Assembly (NCBI GenBank): GCA_000149265.1
Contig: CH002575.1
Coordinates: 130,285 to 194,284 of the forward strand
Reading direction: 5' to 3'
Length of the DNA: 64,000 nucleotides
DNA from: Ciona savignyi
Taxonomy: Eukaryota; Chordata; Ascidiacea; Phlebobranchia; Cionidae
Below the pieces are notes generated by a model, which searched no databases, had not been told where the DNA came from, and was given only the letters and a program-made list of their open reading frames with translations. Position 1 is the stretch's first letter. Each line of letters opens with the position of its first letter. The position numbers and the translations under genes are program-made. Positions 22,298-34,753 of this stretch are shown piece by piece.

Positions 22298-25200
22298 ATG
22301 TCACTATCTCTAAAAGAGTTGAGCAATTTGTTGGGTTTTCTGCAAGAGGAGGAAATAGCAAACCAACAGTTTGAAAGTTTTTCACCAGCTTTACAAAGGG
22401 CAGGTTTCAATAAACAGGTAAATACTGTGTTTTATAAAAAAATAAGTACTGGTGTGATAGTGGTTTGAAAATAAATACAGGAAAATTTGGGACCTACACC
22501 TAGTAAAGAATTCCCCCTGGAAAACTTTTAAAAAAAAACATACAACAGGGCAATGCTAAAGGGAGGAAAAGCGGAAGGGAGGGAAACTGTTCACCAAAAC
22601 TATGGAAATTAATTTTAACCCTTCCCTAAACACTAATCTCAACCACAGAATACCCCCGAACTCTAACCCCATGTTTAAAAATAACTCGTAATGCCCTGAT
22701 ATTCATTTTAGTGTGCAGTTTCCCGCTTTCCCTCCTATTAGTTTTTCCCGGAACAACAAGATTTAAAAAAAATTAAATGTATCAGTCTGCTTTCAGCGTT
22801 AAGATACAAGGAGTTTTAATTACCACACCACTAATATGTAGTAAATAATTTTCATGTATGGTTATTCATGTTTATTTAAAGGACCATTTCCGCGTTGCGT
22901 CATCTGTTGTACTTCTATTACAACATAAAGATCTTCTAACTGGCCAACACCAGCGCCTTGCTGCTATGTACTTGCTATATGACATGTACAAAAACGAGCC
23001 AGTAGCTGCTAATCCTTTTGCTCCAGTCTTTACTCATTTGCTGCAACCCAGTGGTCAAGATGAACACATCATTTGTAACTCGAAAAACCAAACATACCCA
23101 ACTGCATTTGGAAAAATTCCACCCTTAACTCTGCAGGAAAAATCATTTCTTTCACAGGTAATTTACCCATTTACAGTATTTGATTTCAATACAGAAGATA
23201 ATCTTTTTGTATATTTTTATTACAGGTAGTCGTTACTTCAGATTATTAATTATTTATTTTTCTTTTGGATGATAAATATCATCACAACCATTGTTTTTAG
23301 TTAATATCAGGACCAACGAAAGACCTTCTCAAAAAAACACCTGCTACAATCTTATCAAATACGGGTAGCAACAATCACAACTTTGATTTAAGTGGTTTAC
23401 AGCTCTCATTGGTTGAAAAGCAATCACAACTGCCTGCTTCAGATAAAGCAGGAATTTCATGCGTTATTTCCAACCCAGATGCATTCGACATTTCCTCAAT
23501 AACTTGTAAGTCAAAGGTTTATAATTGTAATTGAAGTAAATTTCCGAATACAGTAAAAATAGTCTTGGTTTCTAAAAAAAATTACAGCTTAGTACCTTAC
23601 CAGATCAGTTTGATTTTTATTTATTTTAAACTCCCATTATTTCGGTTTTTAATTAATCAAATCTTTATTTATTTATAGCAAAGTCGAAACAAAAAGTGAT
23701 TGAATCATTACTTACTGGTTCTAATGCACCGACGATTCAAAATCTTCGACCAGAATTTATTCGACCAGCTCCACCCCTCCATCCATGTGCGGATGAGATG
23801 GTTTGGATGAACCCCATCGATTATTCCTGGCTCAACTTTACTTGGGATACTAGCATGGGTCAGAATATCAACACAGGTACGATATTAGCATATGGGTATT
23901 TGTTCTAAAGTACCAGTAAATGCTTTAGATTGCTTAACATACTGGTTTTAAGTCCAACATTATTTTATAGAATTATTTTCATATAAATATTGTTAACAAA
24001 TGTTTTGGTACGCATGCGGAAGTTAATGAACAAAAGAGGCAACAAGTTGCAATAACTTGTTATTTTGGTGGCCAATAACAAAATATTTGCAGAACAGCAT
24101 CGGGTCATGGCATGAGGTTTTCCAAGCATAAACTATACTTTACATAAACAATACCAAGCAAAAATCTTGTATGATTATTTTTGTTTACTTATTCTTAAAG
24201 ACTAAATTTTGTTTCCAGTACTTATAATTTAAATGTTAGTTTAAAATTATTTTAATTCAGGGGTTGAGGTGAAAAGGTTAATGGCAAAAGCATTCAAAAA
24301 TCCGTTAACAGTTCCACAACAGAACCAACTGTTGCAAGAACTAAATAATGACCAGAAACTCGTTTATCATGTTGGTTTAACCCCCACAAAGTAAGTTCAC
24401 TAAATATAAAACAGTTTTTATGTTACAGTCAAATAAAAAAACATTCTAAACCTTTTAATATTTAATGAATGCATGTGTCATGTGAACCTAAATTTTCCAT
24501 CACTCTTTTCTGTCAAGAAATTTGTGAATCAGAAATTTTAGTTTGCTGATATTTACTTGGTTCTTTTGCATAGGTTACCTGACCTGGTGGAGAACAATCC
24601 ATTGGTTGCTATAGAAGTCCTTTTAATGCTGATGCAATCGAGTCAAATCACAGAGTATTTCACAGTCTTAGTTAACATGGAAATGTCGCTACATTCAATG
24701 GAGGTACTTGCTGTAGCAAAATCGATGTTTTTTTAATTAATATTGTAATTTTTTATCAAGGTTGTCAATCGTTTAACTACAGCAGTTGAGCTACCAACAG
24801 AGTTTATTCATCTTTACATTTCAAATTGTATATCAACATGTGAAACCATAAAAGATAAATATATGCAGGTATGGTGTGTAATATTGTATTCTAGTATTGG
24901 TCTTGTTGTGTAAGCGCCCCTGGTAAAAAGGGCTTGCCATACCAAATGTTGCCTCTACCCTCAATCCAGTGGATTCAAACGATTCATTTAAAAAGCTTCT
25001 GCAACCTGATTATATAGCATACTTATTTTCCTGCTAACTTGTTTTCCCCACAAAAGTTGCGATTTACAGATGATCGCTGTCACATATAATTATGAGATCA
25101 TAATTACATGTGCATCAACAAAAGAATTGCTACATTTTGTAAGATTATAACCATGGTATTAATAAGCAAGATCCATTTAATATGTCTCATGTTAGCATTA

Positions 25201-26294
25201 TGTATAAACATGTTGGAAAAACCCATTACAATTAGGGTAGTTCACAATAAAAAAAAAGATCTTTGTTGTGGGAGGACCGGTTTGTGAATTTTTACTAGTT
25301 ATCAGATGTTGATATTGGCAGACTATGATTGTTTTGTGCTTACAAGATTAAAATCAAATTTTATAATTAAAACAGCAAAAGCCTGATGCATTAGAAAAGC
25401 ATAGCTACCATGTATAGTTTGTTTATCCAGCCCATTCTTCAATTTAACTGCTGGAGGGAATGGATTTGAATGGTAAAACTATTTAAATAATGAAATAAAA
25501 ACACCCCGAAAACGTGGTTTATGCAACGTATATACTCTTATAATTGAAACTAACTAAGAGGCTCTTCCACATAGCATGGAAAGCTTCATTCTAAAACTAT
25601 CAACTTGCGTTTACCAAAGCAATCCGCTGCAAAAAATAATGGTTATTAAATAGAATGTGCTTGCCAAAGTTGTATCTCACTGAAAAATTATTGCAAGGTT
25701 AGCACAGTACCGGTCCAAATAAAACACAATAATCCTTACTAATCTTACTGAAATAGCTTGGTGTTTTATTGCATTGCTCCAGTCTGGTTCGGACTGTCCA
25801 CATGCAAGGCGAAGGTACCCTTATGGAAATCGCTTGAATTCAGTCGGTTATTGGTTTATATTAAATTTTTTTAACAAAGGAATATCTTTAACATATATTA
25901 CCCACTACAATAGCTCCAGTAGCAATGCGATGTGCACCTGATAATCTATCCCTGTTAAAACTCTGCTGCCTTGTAGGTTCTGCTGATTGTCCCTTTTGTT
26001 TTGGTATCCAGGATAAAAACCAGAGTATCCTATATCTTACTATTTTATCCTACCCTAACGAACATTTTCAGTCTCCTCCATATAATTATAAACTTTTATC
26101 TCCAGAATCGCCTTGTACGTCTTGTATGTGTTTTCCTGCAATCACTTATCCGAAACCGTATCATCAATGTCACAGAACTATTTATTGAGGTTCAGGCATT
26201 TTGTATTGAATTCAGTAGGATAAGGGAGGCTGCTGGTCTCTTCAGATTACTTAAACAACTTGACAACGGTGATGGTGAAAACATAAAAAAATAA
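22298..26294 (+). CDS. CNOT11: CCR4-NOT complex subunit 11
   Basis: Eight exons join in frame: 22298-22417, 22882-23157, 23301-23505, 23679-23876, 24261-24390, 24574-24703, 24761-24868 and 26106-26294, giving about 451 residues. The product follows vertebrate CNOT11 from its first conserved block ([18 protein letters not shown]) through [16 protein letters not shown] and [17 protein letters not shown]. It continues into the C-terminal DUF2363 region ([50 protein letters not shown]). CNOT11 pairs with CNOT10 on the N-terminal arm of the CNOT1 scaffold of the mRNA deadenylase. The Gly/Ala-rich N-terminal extension of the mammalian protein is absent, so the protein starts at the conserved MSL. 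An acceptor-like TTTTTATTCAG lies about 55 bases before the ATG and could be a trans-splice site. The stop overlaps an AATAAA. Confidence 0.95.
22545..22760. mobile_element. MITE in CNOT11 intron 1
   Basis: Imperfect inverted ends: GCTAAAGGGAGGAAAAGCGG on the left and CCGCTTTCCCTCCTATTAG on the right. They enclose a C- and A-rich interior (CTAAACACTAATCTCAACC, CTCTAACCCCATGTTTAAAA). The interior is shared with the USB1 intronic element at 28238-28424, so the two belong to related families. Confidence 0.55.
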
Positions 26295-26295
26295 A
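26290..26295 (+). promoter_or_regulatory. Polyadenylation signal of CNOT11
   Basis: AATAAA overlaps the CNOT11 stop codon TAA at 26292-26294, implying a 3' UTR of only a few tens of bases. Confidence 0.55.
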
Positions 26296-26323
26296 TCCTT
26301 ATTATATGTGCACTCTCAGTGTT

Positions 26324-26329
26324 TTTATT
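26324..26329 (-). promoter_or_regulatory. Polyadenylation signal of USB1
   Basis: AATAAA on the minus strand, 15 bases beyond the USB1 stop. The signals of the two convergent genes are about 30 bases apart, so their 3' ends should overlap. Confidence 0.55.
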
Positions 26330-26343
26330 TAATAGTGAAATTT

Positions 26344-28767
26344 TCAATAAACAGTTTTTGAATCCATCTTTAGGAATTCAAACTTAAACAGTCGGTTTCC
26401 GCATTTACAAGCCAAACAATTAGCCTTGAATGAAAATAATTCTGGACAATTGGTAAATACTTCTAACCAATGAATCTGGAATTTGTGTAACAACATTTTC
26501 CAGTTTTGATCAAATATGTTTCCAAGTGTCCATGCTATACTAATGTGAAAAGAAGGATTGCTGTAATAACCATCGCACCCATAGTCCTTCAGAGGTTGGT
26601 TAATTCTATCAACGTAGGATTGCAATTTTGAAATTAATAGAGGGCAGCTGATCTGTAAAAAAATATATATTTACTTTTGTTGGATGTAGCATGCACATGT
26701 TGTGTTACCAGTTTTATGTAATAGTACAGATTAATTTAAGAATTTCAGTTCTTTGAAAGAAAATTGCAGTCTGCACATCAACTTTACTTTAGTAGGAAGC
26801 CGGTGAACATCAGAAATAAAGGTTAATTCACAGGTCTAAAAGTGATATACACTTTGAAAGTTATAGTATAAGTTATAATGTTCAAATAGTATAGGCTAAT
26901 TGGTATTGTACGGGAAACCTTTACAATATATTTTGTAAGGTAATTTACTGGAAGAAATACTTATATTTTACCTGGAAACCACAAAAAGACCTTGTTTTTT
27001 CATCGTTCACATAAAATTTAAGTTTTGATGAAAACATTAAATCAAGGGTATTAAATGTCCGCACAGAATCTTTAATGGCGTCAACCAGGGGTTCAATGTA
27101 ATGGTGAGGAATGGCTGAAGTTCGAGAAATACTCATGTGGAAGCTGTCAACGACATTCCAACCATCTGTAGTTCATTAACATTTAGTTTCATCCACAGTT
27201 TGATAAACACTATGTTTTTGTTTGCACTGATCAGAACAGGCTATTCAGTGTCACAGTCATTTGTTTAAATACATGTCCAGTCTATTTCCTCTATTGGTTA
27301 AACAAACATGCCAGCTGTCAACCAAAAAGTTGTTGAAAACAACTAATCGGCCGATAATCACCTTAGGCAAGGCACTTAGTGATAGGGGTATGTGGAAAAA
27401 TCCACAGTAAAGTATTAATATATGGTTCACTACACGTCTAGTAAATAACATTTAAGAGTTTGCTTAAGCATTTTAGCTTGGTCATGTTGCAATATCTTGC
27501 CTACGATGTTGTTTTAAAGTTTATTGTACAAACCGCTACAGTAACCAAGTATCAACAGTGAATACCATAGATATTAAACAATACGACATAATTTAAAACA
27601 CAGATAGTAAATGTGATTGACCAAATAAAAGTTAAAACTATGGAAATGCTTTAGCACAATTCATTATTTGTATAGTGTAATAAGATTTGTTGGTTTTAGG
27701 GTAGTTTTTTAGCATTGTTGCACAAGAGGGAGGTATTGTTTTTGCTCCACATTTTTTGTAAAAAAAGCTATTGTATTTCCAATTAGAGGAATGCCTTTTT
27801 TGCACAAGTATTTACAACACATAATGACCTTACAATCTATTGCGGTCCTGTAGGATTGTTATTCACATATTTTACAGGACTAATTTTTTGAATAAGTTGC
27901 TTTTAAACCTGAATATGGTTTAACATTTATTAGTTCTATTTTTAGAATTGCCATTACTATGTAACATTGGTTTATTGTGTTTTAGAATACATTGCATTTT
28001 TTTCCTGCATAGTGCAAGTTTACCTACATATTACAAATCTTTGATATTATTCAGCAACATTTAAATATTATTTAAAAAGGGAATTTTGTTTTACTGCACA
28101 TTAATAACAGTACAATTCGCCTATGAAAAATTAATTATCTTGTGCAAAGACACTTAAAGAAAAGCTTGAGCAATAATCCAATTTAATTATTTGTTTACCT
28201 GTGGGTAACAGCTGTGCTTACGCATAACAACAGTAGGTGGGTTCCTTTATTTTGTACAGGTCCACTATGTCCAGTCTAGTGCCCTGCCATAAACACTAAT
28301 TTAAACCCTGCCTTAAACACTAATATCAACCCCAGAACTAACCCTAACTCCAACCCCATGTTTAAAACTAACTCTAGCGGTCCTAGCGCTGGACCTAGCG
28401 GACCTGTACAAAATAGAGGGACCGCAGTAGGTTATTGTTGCAAAATGTTAAGGAAATACTTACCAATAGCAGAAAATTGAAATAAATCAAAAACATTAAC
28501 TTTCAGTTCTTCAGAAAATTCTTCGGGATAAGGAATGTATAAAAAAGTTGCCCAATTCCCCTTTACGTGGTCAAATGAACGTATTCGGCATTGGTGTTTG
28601 GATGGGTCATTATTATATTCCGTGTTTGTTGGGTCAGATAATGAGCATATGACGTCTGGTAATGGGAGCTTTGTTCTTTTATTTTCTGGTGAAATGGTTT
28701 TAAGTCCGCTTGACGAGTCTTCTTCAGAACTACTTGCATACTCTCTAAGCTTGTCGAGAGAAGTCAT
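26344..28767 (-). CDS. USB1: U6 snRNA phosphodiesterase USB1
   Basis: Three exons (28767-28464, 27165-26972, 26652-26344) give 268 residues, close to the roughly 265 of the human protein. USB1 is a nuclear 2H-family 3'-5' exoribonuclease that trims the U6 snRNA tail and leaves a terminal cyclic phosphate. The two catalytic HxS motifs are intact: FHMS (His111, Ser113) and FHIS (His202, Ser204). Other family marks are RIRSFDHVKGNWATFLYIPY near the N-terminus, VNDEKTRSFCGFQV before the second half and CKCGNRLFKFEF at the end. The first 50 residues are acidic and Ser-rich, as in orthologues. The gene converges on CNOT11, with 49 bases between stop codons. A MITE lies in intron 1. Confidence 0.95.
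28238..28424. mobile_element. 187-bp MITE in USB1 intron 1
   Basis: Terminal inverted repeats TTCCTTTATTTTGTACAGGT and ACCTGTACAAAATAGAGGGA enclose a C-rich interior with repeats of CACTAAT and AACCC. The element is flanked by the direct repeat CAGTAGG (28231-28237 and 28425-28431), a plausible target-site duplication. The interior matches the CNOT11 intronic MITE. It ends about 40 bases downstream of the exon 1 donor. Confidence 0.65.
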
Positions 28768-29094
28768 TATTTATAACTTTAACATATAGGCATAAATATG
28801 GTATAACAAAATAATAGGTAAAGGCTGTAAACACCACTAAACTAATTTAAGCAGACCTTTTGGCTTTCAGTGAACTGATTTTCAATTTCAATTACCGTTT
28901 TCGACACAAAATATTTACCCAATGCAACGAAACTTTCATAGATATTTAATACTTGAAAAATATGCAACACTAAAAGGACTATTTAAAAAAATGTGGGCAA
29001 CACTAATGGGAGGAAAACTGCTCCCAAACCACCAAACAAACGCAAACAATGACGCACGCCCGAACCAAGGTATACAATGCCTCCGAATCTCCGA
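28768..29094. other. USB1 5' flank and MITE end
   Basis: A terminal motif of the MITE family (GGGCAACACTAATGGGAGG continuing to CTGCTCCC) lies at 28995-29025, directly before the composite SINE. No other feature was recognised. Confidence 0.4.
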
Positions 29095-29660
29095 TTTCAA
29101 TACGAAACTGGTCGTTAGCTAGTCGGTTGTGTCCTTGGGCAAGGCACTTTACGGACATTGCCTGAACCCAGCGGATTAATGGGTTCTACCAAATTGAAGG
29201 AACGTGTCTATCATATACAATACACTGCAATAGCTCCGGGAACCCGACGATGGGCGCAAAGTGATCTGACGATTGCCCGTGTGTTAACCCCTTGGTTTTC
29301 CCATTCACGGGGATAAAGATGAATATCCTATCCTATTCTCCTCCTAAATGACAAGTCCAACGATGTTGCAACCACGACCACACCCTCCAAAGCACGATTC
29401 TTTTATGCGGCTGGCTTTTAACAAAAAAAAAACATTTTTATTGTAAATATGCCTAACTTTAGAAGCATGTGTAATTCACAAACTATTTTTATATCGCACT
29501 TTTGTACAAAGTTTATAAATATTATTATATCCCTTTTATTTACAAATTTTATAACTATTTTTATATATATTTTTATAAATATATTTATACTTTTTCCAAC
29601 TTTTTTTCCATACCCGGCCAGTTTAGAGAACTACAAAATATATTAAAACCATCGATTTAA
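29095..29660 (+). mobile_element. Composite SINE, 5'-truncated copy
   Basis: The tRNA-like head is cut at the CGAAACTGGTCG motif (about 29101). The body runs to TATCCTATCCTATTCTCC near 29345 and continues without a break into the AT-rich module (GACAAGTCCAACGATGTTGC to TACCCGGCCAGTTTAGAG). The whole is an inverted relative of 3503-4105. Confidence 0.72.
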
Positions 29661-29999
29661 GTCGCGGAGGTGCGCAGAAGTTGCTTGTATCGTCTTCCCA
29701 CCCAATTATTGTATTAAACATTAACGCTCATTACCCTTAAGGCTCGCAAGTGAAGTCCTTTGATATTAAAAAGGGATAATTTACAGTTTTTAGGTAATAA
29801 TAAAAGGCATGCAAAGTATTGGACGCGGTTCGCAGAAAACTGATCTGTTAAAAACATAGAAGTAAAAGCAGCCAGCACATATACTGAACACATTTAGCGA
29901 ATCTTAACAGAAAAAGCAGGCAGCGAAGCAATTTAGTGTGATAATCTTGTGAGTGGCCCTTGTAGAAGAATTAGACCTATCAAAAATTGGGATTTTGAT

Positions 30000-30683
30000 T
30001 AGGGCTATAACGATATATCGATAATCCCGATTCTATCGATACTACTTAGCGACGATACTACTAAAAGTGTATCGCGATTATCGTGGTGTAGGCCTAATGA
30101 TCGCAATAAACCGAAGTTTTATGCTTATCATTATGTTTTATTAGGGTTAATATGTTATAATGTACGTTTCATTTATACGTACTTCATATCGGCCATGGTA
30201 CCATGCATTTGAATTTGTACAACCTAACTTTCCTTACTTACAAGCTTAAGTTTTAGAACGTAAAATAAAGTTCAACAATGAACTTGTGAAAGGTTATTTA
30301 TACTACGTTGACGATCAAACAAATAACACGTGAATGGTTCTTTCTGTAATTAAAGTTACTAAAACAAACTTACAAAACGCAAAATTTACAAACTACACAT
30401 ATCGTCGCCTTGCAAACTTTTTGTTTCTAACGCATATATTCCTTCAGTAAGTATACATCGAAGTTAGGTTTTACACATCGGTTTGTCAGCTTAGTGCGAT
30501 AATAAAAAAGGGTTGATTTCACTTGCAAGCTCTTATTGTTATCTAGAAACGCATTTCAGTCGGTTAAAGACATTTTGTTTTGATTTGGGAATTCCCCATA
30601 TCTACTAACTATAGTCGAGATGATCGCGACAGGTGACACAATTAACAATACTTTTCTTACAAGAATCGTTGCAGCCCCAGTTG
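30000..30683. mobile_element. Possible hAT-like MITE
   Basis: The left end TAGGGCTATAACGATATATC, followed by CGAT-rich palindromic sequence, and the right end AATCGTTGCAGCCCCAG are imperfect inverse complements (GGGCTRNAACGAT). Ends beginning GGGCTGCAACGAT are common in hAT-type MITEs. I found no convincing 8-bp target duplication, so the boundaries are uncertain. Confidence 0.35.
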
Positions 30684-30739
30684 TGAGCATTGTTTTTGTC
30701 TTGGTAAATGGGAAATGCTGGGGACGTTAGCAGACGTTA

Positions 30740-30805
30740 AATTAACTGGCGCCCACCAGCGGGTGATCACCGGAGCTTTTGCCGTGGGTTGTTTAGGAGG
30801 CGTTC
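30740..30805 (+). repeat. Diverged SINE fragment
   Basis: GCGCCCACCAGCGGGTGATC and ACCGGAGCTTTTGCCGTGGG resemble the reverse strand of the main SINE body (ACCTCGCGCCCATCGTCGGG, ACCGGAGCTATTGCAGTG), but with deletions. It abuts the 440-bp repeat. Confidence 0.35.
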
Positions 30806-30821
30806 AACTAATTATTTTCCC

Positions 30822-31260
30822 TATCTCTCCAATGCAAACTGACCTCACAAAAACGACTGTCACTCAAAATCCTGACATAGGAAGTCTTAGATTTTTTCAC
30901 AATTTAAAATTGAAGCTTGGATCTGCAACCTAAACTCAAAACCCTACAAAATTTTGTTTAAAAATTTTGAGCCCATACCCCTTCGTACATCGGCAACTTT
31001 TTTCCAACAAAACAGCTAGCAGATGCACATTCAACACCTTTATTTTACAAAGCACTGCTCCACGATTACAAAACTTTACAGCTAAACGAGAACACCGGCG
31101 CGCAGCCTAGCACATGCTGCTTTCAACAAAACAAACATTGGGGAATCACCACCATTGTTACTCAGCAAAACACTAGTTTAAAAACAATGACTCATGGAGG
31201 GTACCACTCGTCACATCCTGCCGTTCATAGAGGTCTTAATTGGTTATACGCCATCTATAG
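30822..31260 (-). repeat. 440-bp dispersed repeat, copy 2
   Basis: Inverted copy of 2580-3018, with AACACCGGCGCGCAGCCTAG and GTTATACGCCATCTATAG as landmarks. No coding frame. Confidence 0.75.
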
Positions 31261-31319
31261 GCTTTTAATTTTTCTTCATTTATGGTATAACCCATTAAAA
31301 CACTAAACAATTGTTTTTT

Positions 31320-31450
31320 CCTTTTGTCATGGAACCCAGCGATGTAATGGGTGCATCCAAAAACTATGCCTCCTTCGCAAACAACACACTGCAATAAGAC
31401 AAAGTGGTGGGCACGTATTCATCTTGCGATTGCCCGAGTAATAAGCTAGC
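31320..31450 (+). repeat. Strongly diverged SINE copy
   Basis: The order GAACCCAGCGATGTAATGGG, ACACACTGCAATAAG, GTGGGCACGTATTCATCTTG and CGATTGCCCG matches the main SINE body at low identity. This indicates an older subfamily member. Confidence 0.4.
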
Positions 31451-31864
31451 GGATCTAGCGATTGATCTATGCACGTTTATTAAACTAATATCTAATAAAC
31501 AAGAGCGATTATATACTATTTTACTTGCAATAAACTATAGTATCTTTGTAAGCCGCCAGAGCTTGTTCTACTTAATTTTTTTAAGGAATGTTTATTATAC
31601 TATTTTTATAATAGACCAACTATGGGCCCATTTAATTATACTTATTAAAGTATAGCAATAAGTCGTCGTTAAAGCTTCAGCAGTCACTTAAAAATCCAAC
31701 GAGATCAGCCGTCTGAGAGTACTCTGTGATGAACAGCAGGACTTCAGCCCGTATATTCATTAATTTCAGAAATTAGTAGAACCTTTCCGGTTTCCATTTC
31801 ATCTTAATGAGATGATCGAGTTTAATTTAAGGAATTTTATGATTTTAAAAATCTTGAAAGAACT

Positions 31865-32172
31865 GTCCGGCCCGATGGTCTAGCGGTTAAGTGCGTCGCC
31901 TTTCAATCGAAAGGTTGCAGGTGCGAAACTGGTCGCTAGCTATAGTCGGTTGTGTCCTTGGGCAAGGCACTTTACGGACATTGCCTGAACCCAGCGGATT
32001 AATGGGTTCTACCAAATTGAAGGAACATGTCTATCACATACAACACACTGCAATAGCTCCGGTAACCCGACGATGGGCGCGAGGTGATCTGACGATTGCC
32101 CGTGTGATAACCCCTGGGGTTTTCCCATTCACGGGGATAAACATGAATATCCTATCCTATCCTATCCTAAAA
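31865..32172 (+). mobile_element. tRNA-derived SINE, full-length copy
   Basis: Starts with a tRNA-like head: GGCCCGATGGTCTAGCGGTT (A box) and CGAAAGGTTGCAGGTGCGAA (B-box region). A conserved body follows, ending in the pentamer tail TATCCTATCCTATCCTATCC at about 32150-32168. The flanks AAAGAACTG and AAAAAACTG may be the target-site duplication. Among the copies in this window it looks the least decayed. Polymerase III promotion is expected from the boxes. Confidence 0.8.
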
Positions 32173-34750
32173 AAACTGCCATTTCTGTTAGGTTAGGTGA
32201 GCAAACTCATGTTAGTGTTGTGTGCAATGATATAATGTTGTGACTCATTCGAATCTACAAATAAAACTGGAAAACTACATCACAACCTGATCAAATCTCA
32301 ATACTGAAAAAACAATATTTTTTTATTGAATTTGATTGTGGTAAGGTGTGTCCCGTTTTGCTACCACTTACGTGAACATAAAAATGTGTCTATATTACAT
32401 TTATTGATATGTTTTGGTATACTCCTTCTTCCCTAAAAAGAAATGGTATAAGGTGATCTAGAAACAACAGAGAAAAAATAAATAACCCAATTTACTCCTG
32501 GAACCTACATTCATAATAGTTAACAGCGTGGACATTAATATATATATTGGCCTACTAGTAACACTAAATGAAATAACTGTAGATCCTAAACCAACAGAAA
32601 TCGAAAGAAAAACCAAGATGAACTAACATAGATAGATATAAACCCTATTTTCAACCGACTTCTCCAGTAATCATACTTAAATTAGAAATCAGTCTACAAA
32701 CAGTGTATAGAAATAAGACACTAAAGAAGAAATATAGTTCAATGAGCGTAAACTCTAAGATATTAGCAAATTTAATTTAGATGGGCAGCGGTGAATGTCA
32801 GGTCTATTTTCCGATAGACCGAAGAATTAACAAGAGCACCAGAGGAAGATATTTTAGAAATATTTGACGGGAATTTAGATTAGCAGAAACCAATTATGTA
32901 CACTGTGTATAAAATATACCAATTGTGGTGATGAAACCTGCGTAAATAAACATTTTATATAGCGTACAGTCGAAATGTGTTTTTTTATAATTACCTCAAA
33001 ATACAGAATGACACAGTCTCTCGGGAAAACGCGGGATCAAACCTGTTTGTTTTCTCTTTAAATTATATATTAAACTATGTTGTTTTTTAGTTCCATTTGC
33101 TTTACACAAAATTATTAGTGTATTATAAGTTTTTGTATTATAAAACGTATTCATTTGATTTTCGAGGACCTCCCGTGATAAATATGGTTATTTTGCGCCC
33201 AATAATTGGTTTTTCAGGTTTATTTAAGTTATAAGGTTAATTTTTTTAATCTAGACTCTAGTCTAGAGATATCAGCTTTTATGGCATATCTGCGCAAAAA
33301 ATAAAAAAAATCCGTAACAATGTGCGTTCCCTAGGATTCTAAAAGAACCCATAATTATCACTGACAGACGCTTTTCGCAAAGAACGTTAAAATCTTTTCT
33401 AATCCTTTGATGTTTTAATAATTTACGTGCTACCCAGGTGCGGCCATCTAAATTTAAAAGAAATTTTGGTTGCATTGGTAACCTCTTCACGTTTGCATGT
33501 CATGACTGTGGAGATTTATTGGCTTTTTGTCATAGGAGGCAATGCGACCAGAAATTCCTTTTCCAATATCATCGACAAATCCATGGTGCTTAATTTATAT
33601 ATCCTATACACTTTGTCACAAGAAAAAAAATGTCTAAATATTGGTCACAATTCACTAAGCAATGGTCGGATTACACGCTATGGACAGTGTTACAGTTAAA
33701 GACTTAAAAAGTCACCTGCCTTTGTGAGTTTGTCTGTAAACGTGTGGACTGTTTAACGGACCCACTTTTTGTCGGAATGTGTCAATCCAACAGTTTTATC
33801 CCATCATTTTGATTAGTTGTTTTCGCGCGCGATTGTGTGGTGCCTGTTTTCTCAAAGCCTATCTAAGAAGGAATATGATTTTAGAATGAAGCTCATCCGT
33901 ACGTGTACCTTGGATTTGATCAAAGGTTTAAACATTTACAATATATAAGGGCTGTACATTACGGCCTACACGAAGCGTGAATAATTTTAGCTGGTCAAGC
34001 TAGGATCCTTACGAACGATGCTGCAGCTTTTTATATCATATGGACCCTTTAGATATGTTTTAATCTTTTACAAATAGGCTTTAAAAAAACTACATTTAAC
34101 TTTAATTGAGAATTTATAGATATCTATAATATATGGGGCGAGATATAATCTTATACACGAAGCTCCTAAATATTTATACCTAATATATATTAAAGCCCAA
34201 TAAAAATTTTACTAGGGTTTTATGATATAGATGGATAGTCATAGAGTTTTTGGCAGTCAAGTATTCCAGCAGAAAAAACTCGGACCTAACTATTGTTACC
34301 GTGTCGAAAATTGCAATTATAGTAATGGGTAAAATACAGAGCTTCTTCAAAAGATGCTTAACCAATGGAAAATATTTTGTGAAAATGAAGACAGTATTTT
34401 TATTTGCAAGATTAATTTTCAGAACTATATCTGCGTAGTGGTGAAGGACTACAGCTAACTGGAAAGATTCGTGGACACGCATATAGCTGCGATTATATAT
34501 CTGGTAATAATATATATTAATTTGTTGCACCCAATTTTATACAACACGAGGTTAATGTGTAAATTATTGTTAATGTTAGAAAAAAGAAACTGTCCTAAAA
34601 GCCAATTGGATTATTTGGACAAATCAAATCTGTCTGGACGTAAAGCACTGGTAGAATAAACTGACGACTATGGATCAGAGGTCACGATTTACCAATTCAA
34701 AATGACAGCGAGGTCTAATTTCCAACGGTACACAAAAATCTGTTAAATAT
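32173..34750. other. Gene-poor stretch
   Basis: AT-rich, with only short open frames of poor composition. A short motif (GTGTATAAAATATACCAATTG at 32900-32920, one base beyond the shared core) recurs at 39665-39690 and 11175-11195, each time near an ACAGTC-AAATGTG motif or other AT-rich sequence. It may mark ends of an unclassified MITE. Confidence 0.35.
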
Positions 34751-34753
34751 TTA

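Noticed and set aside
2580-31260. A single large inverted segmental duplication linking 2.5-4.1 kb and 29.1-31.3 kb
   Set aside because: The spacers between the shared repeats show no similarity by eye, so independent insertions remain simpler; recorded as a question in the findings.
33427-33699. 90-codon open frame, plus strand
   Set aside because: Composition and surroundings look like chance; no acceptor, donor or homologous block was recognised.
34180-34530. 116-codon open frame on the minus strand
   Set aside because: Rich in Ile, Tyr and Lys as expected from AT-rich DNA, with no domain, splice site or conserved block.
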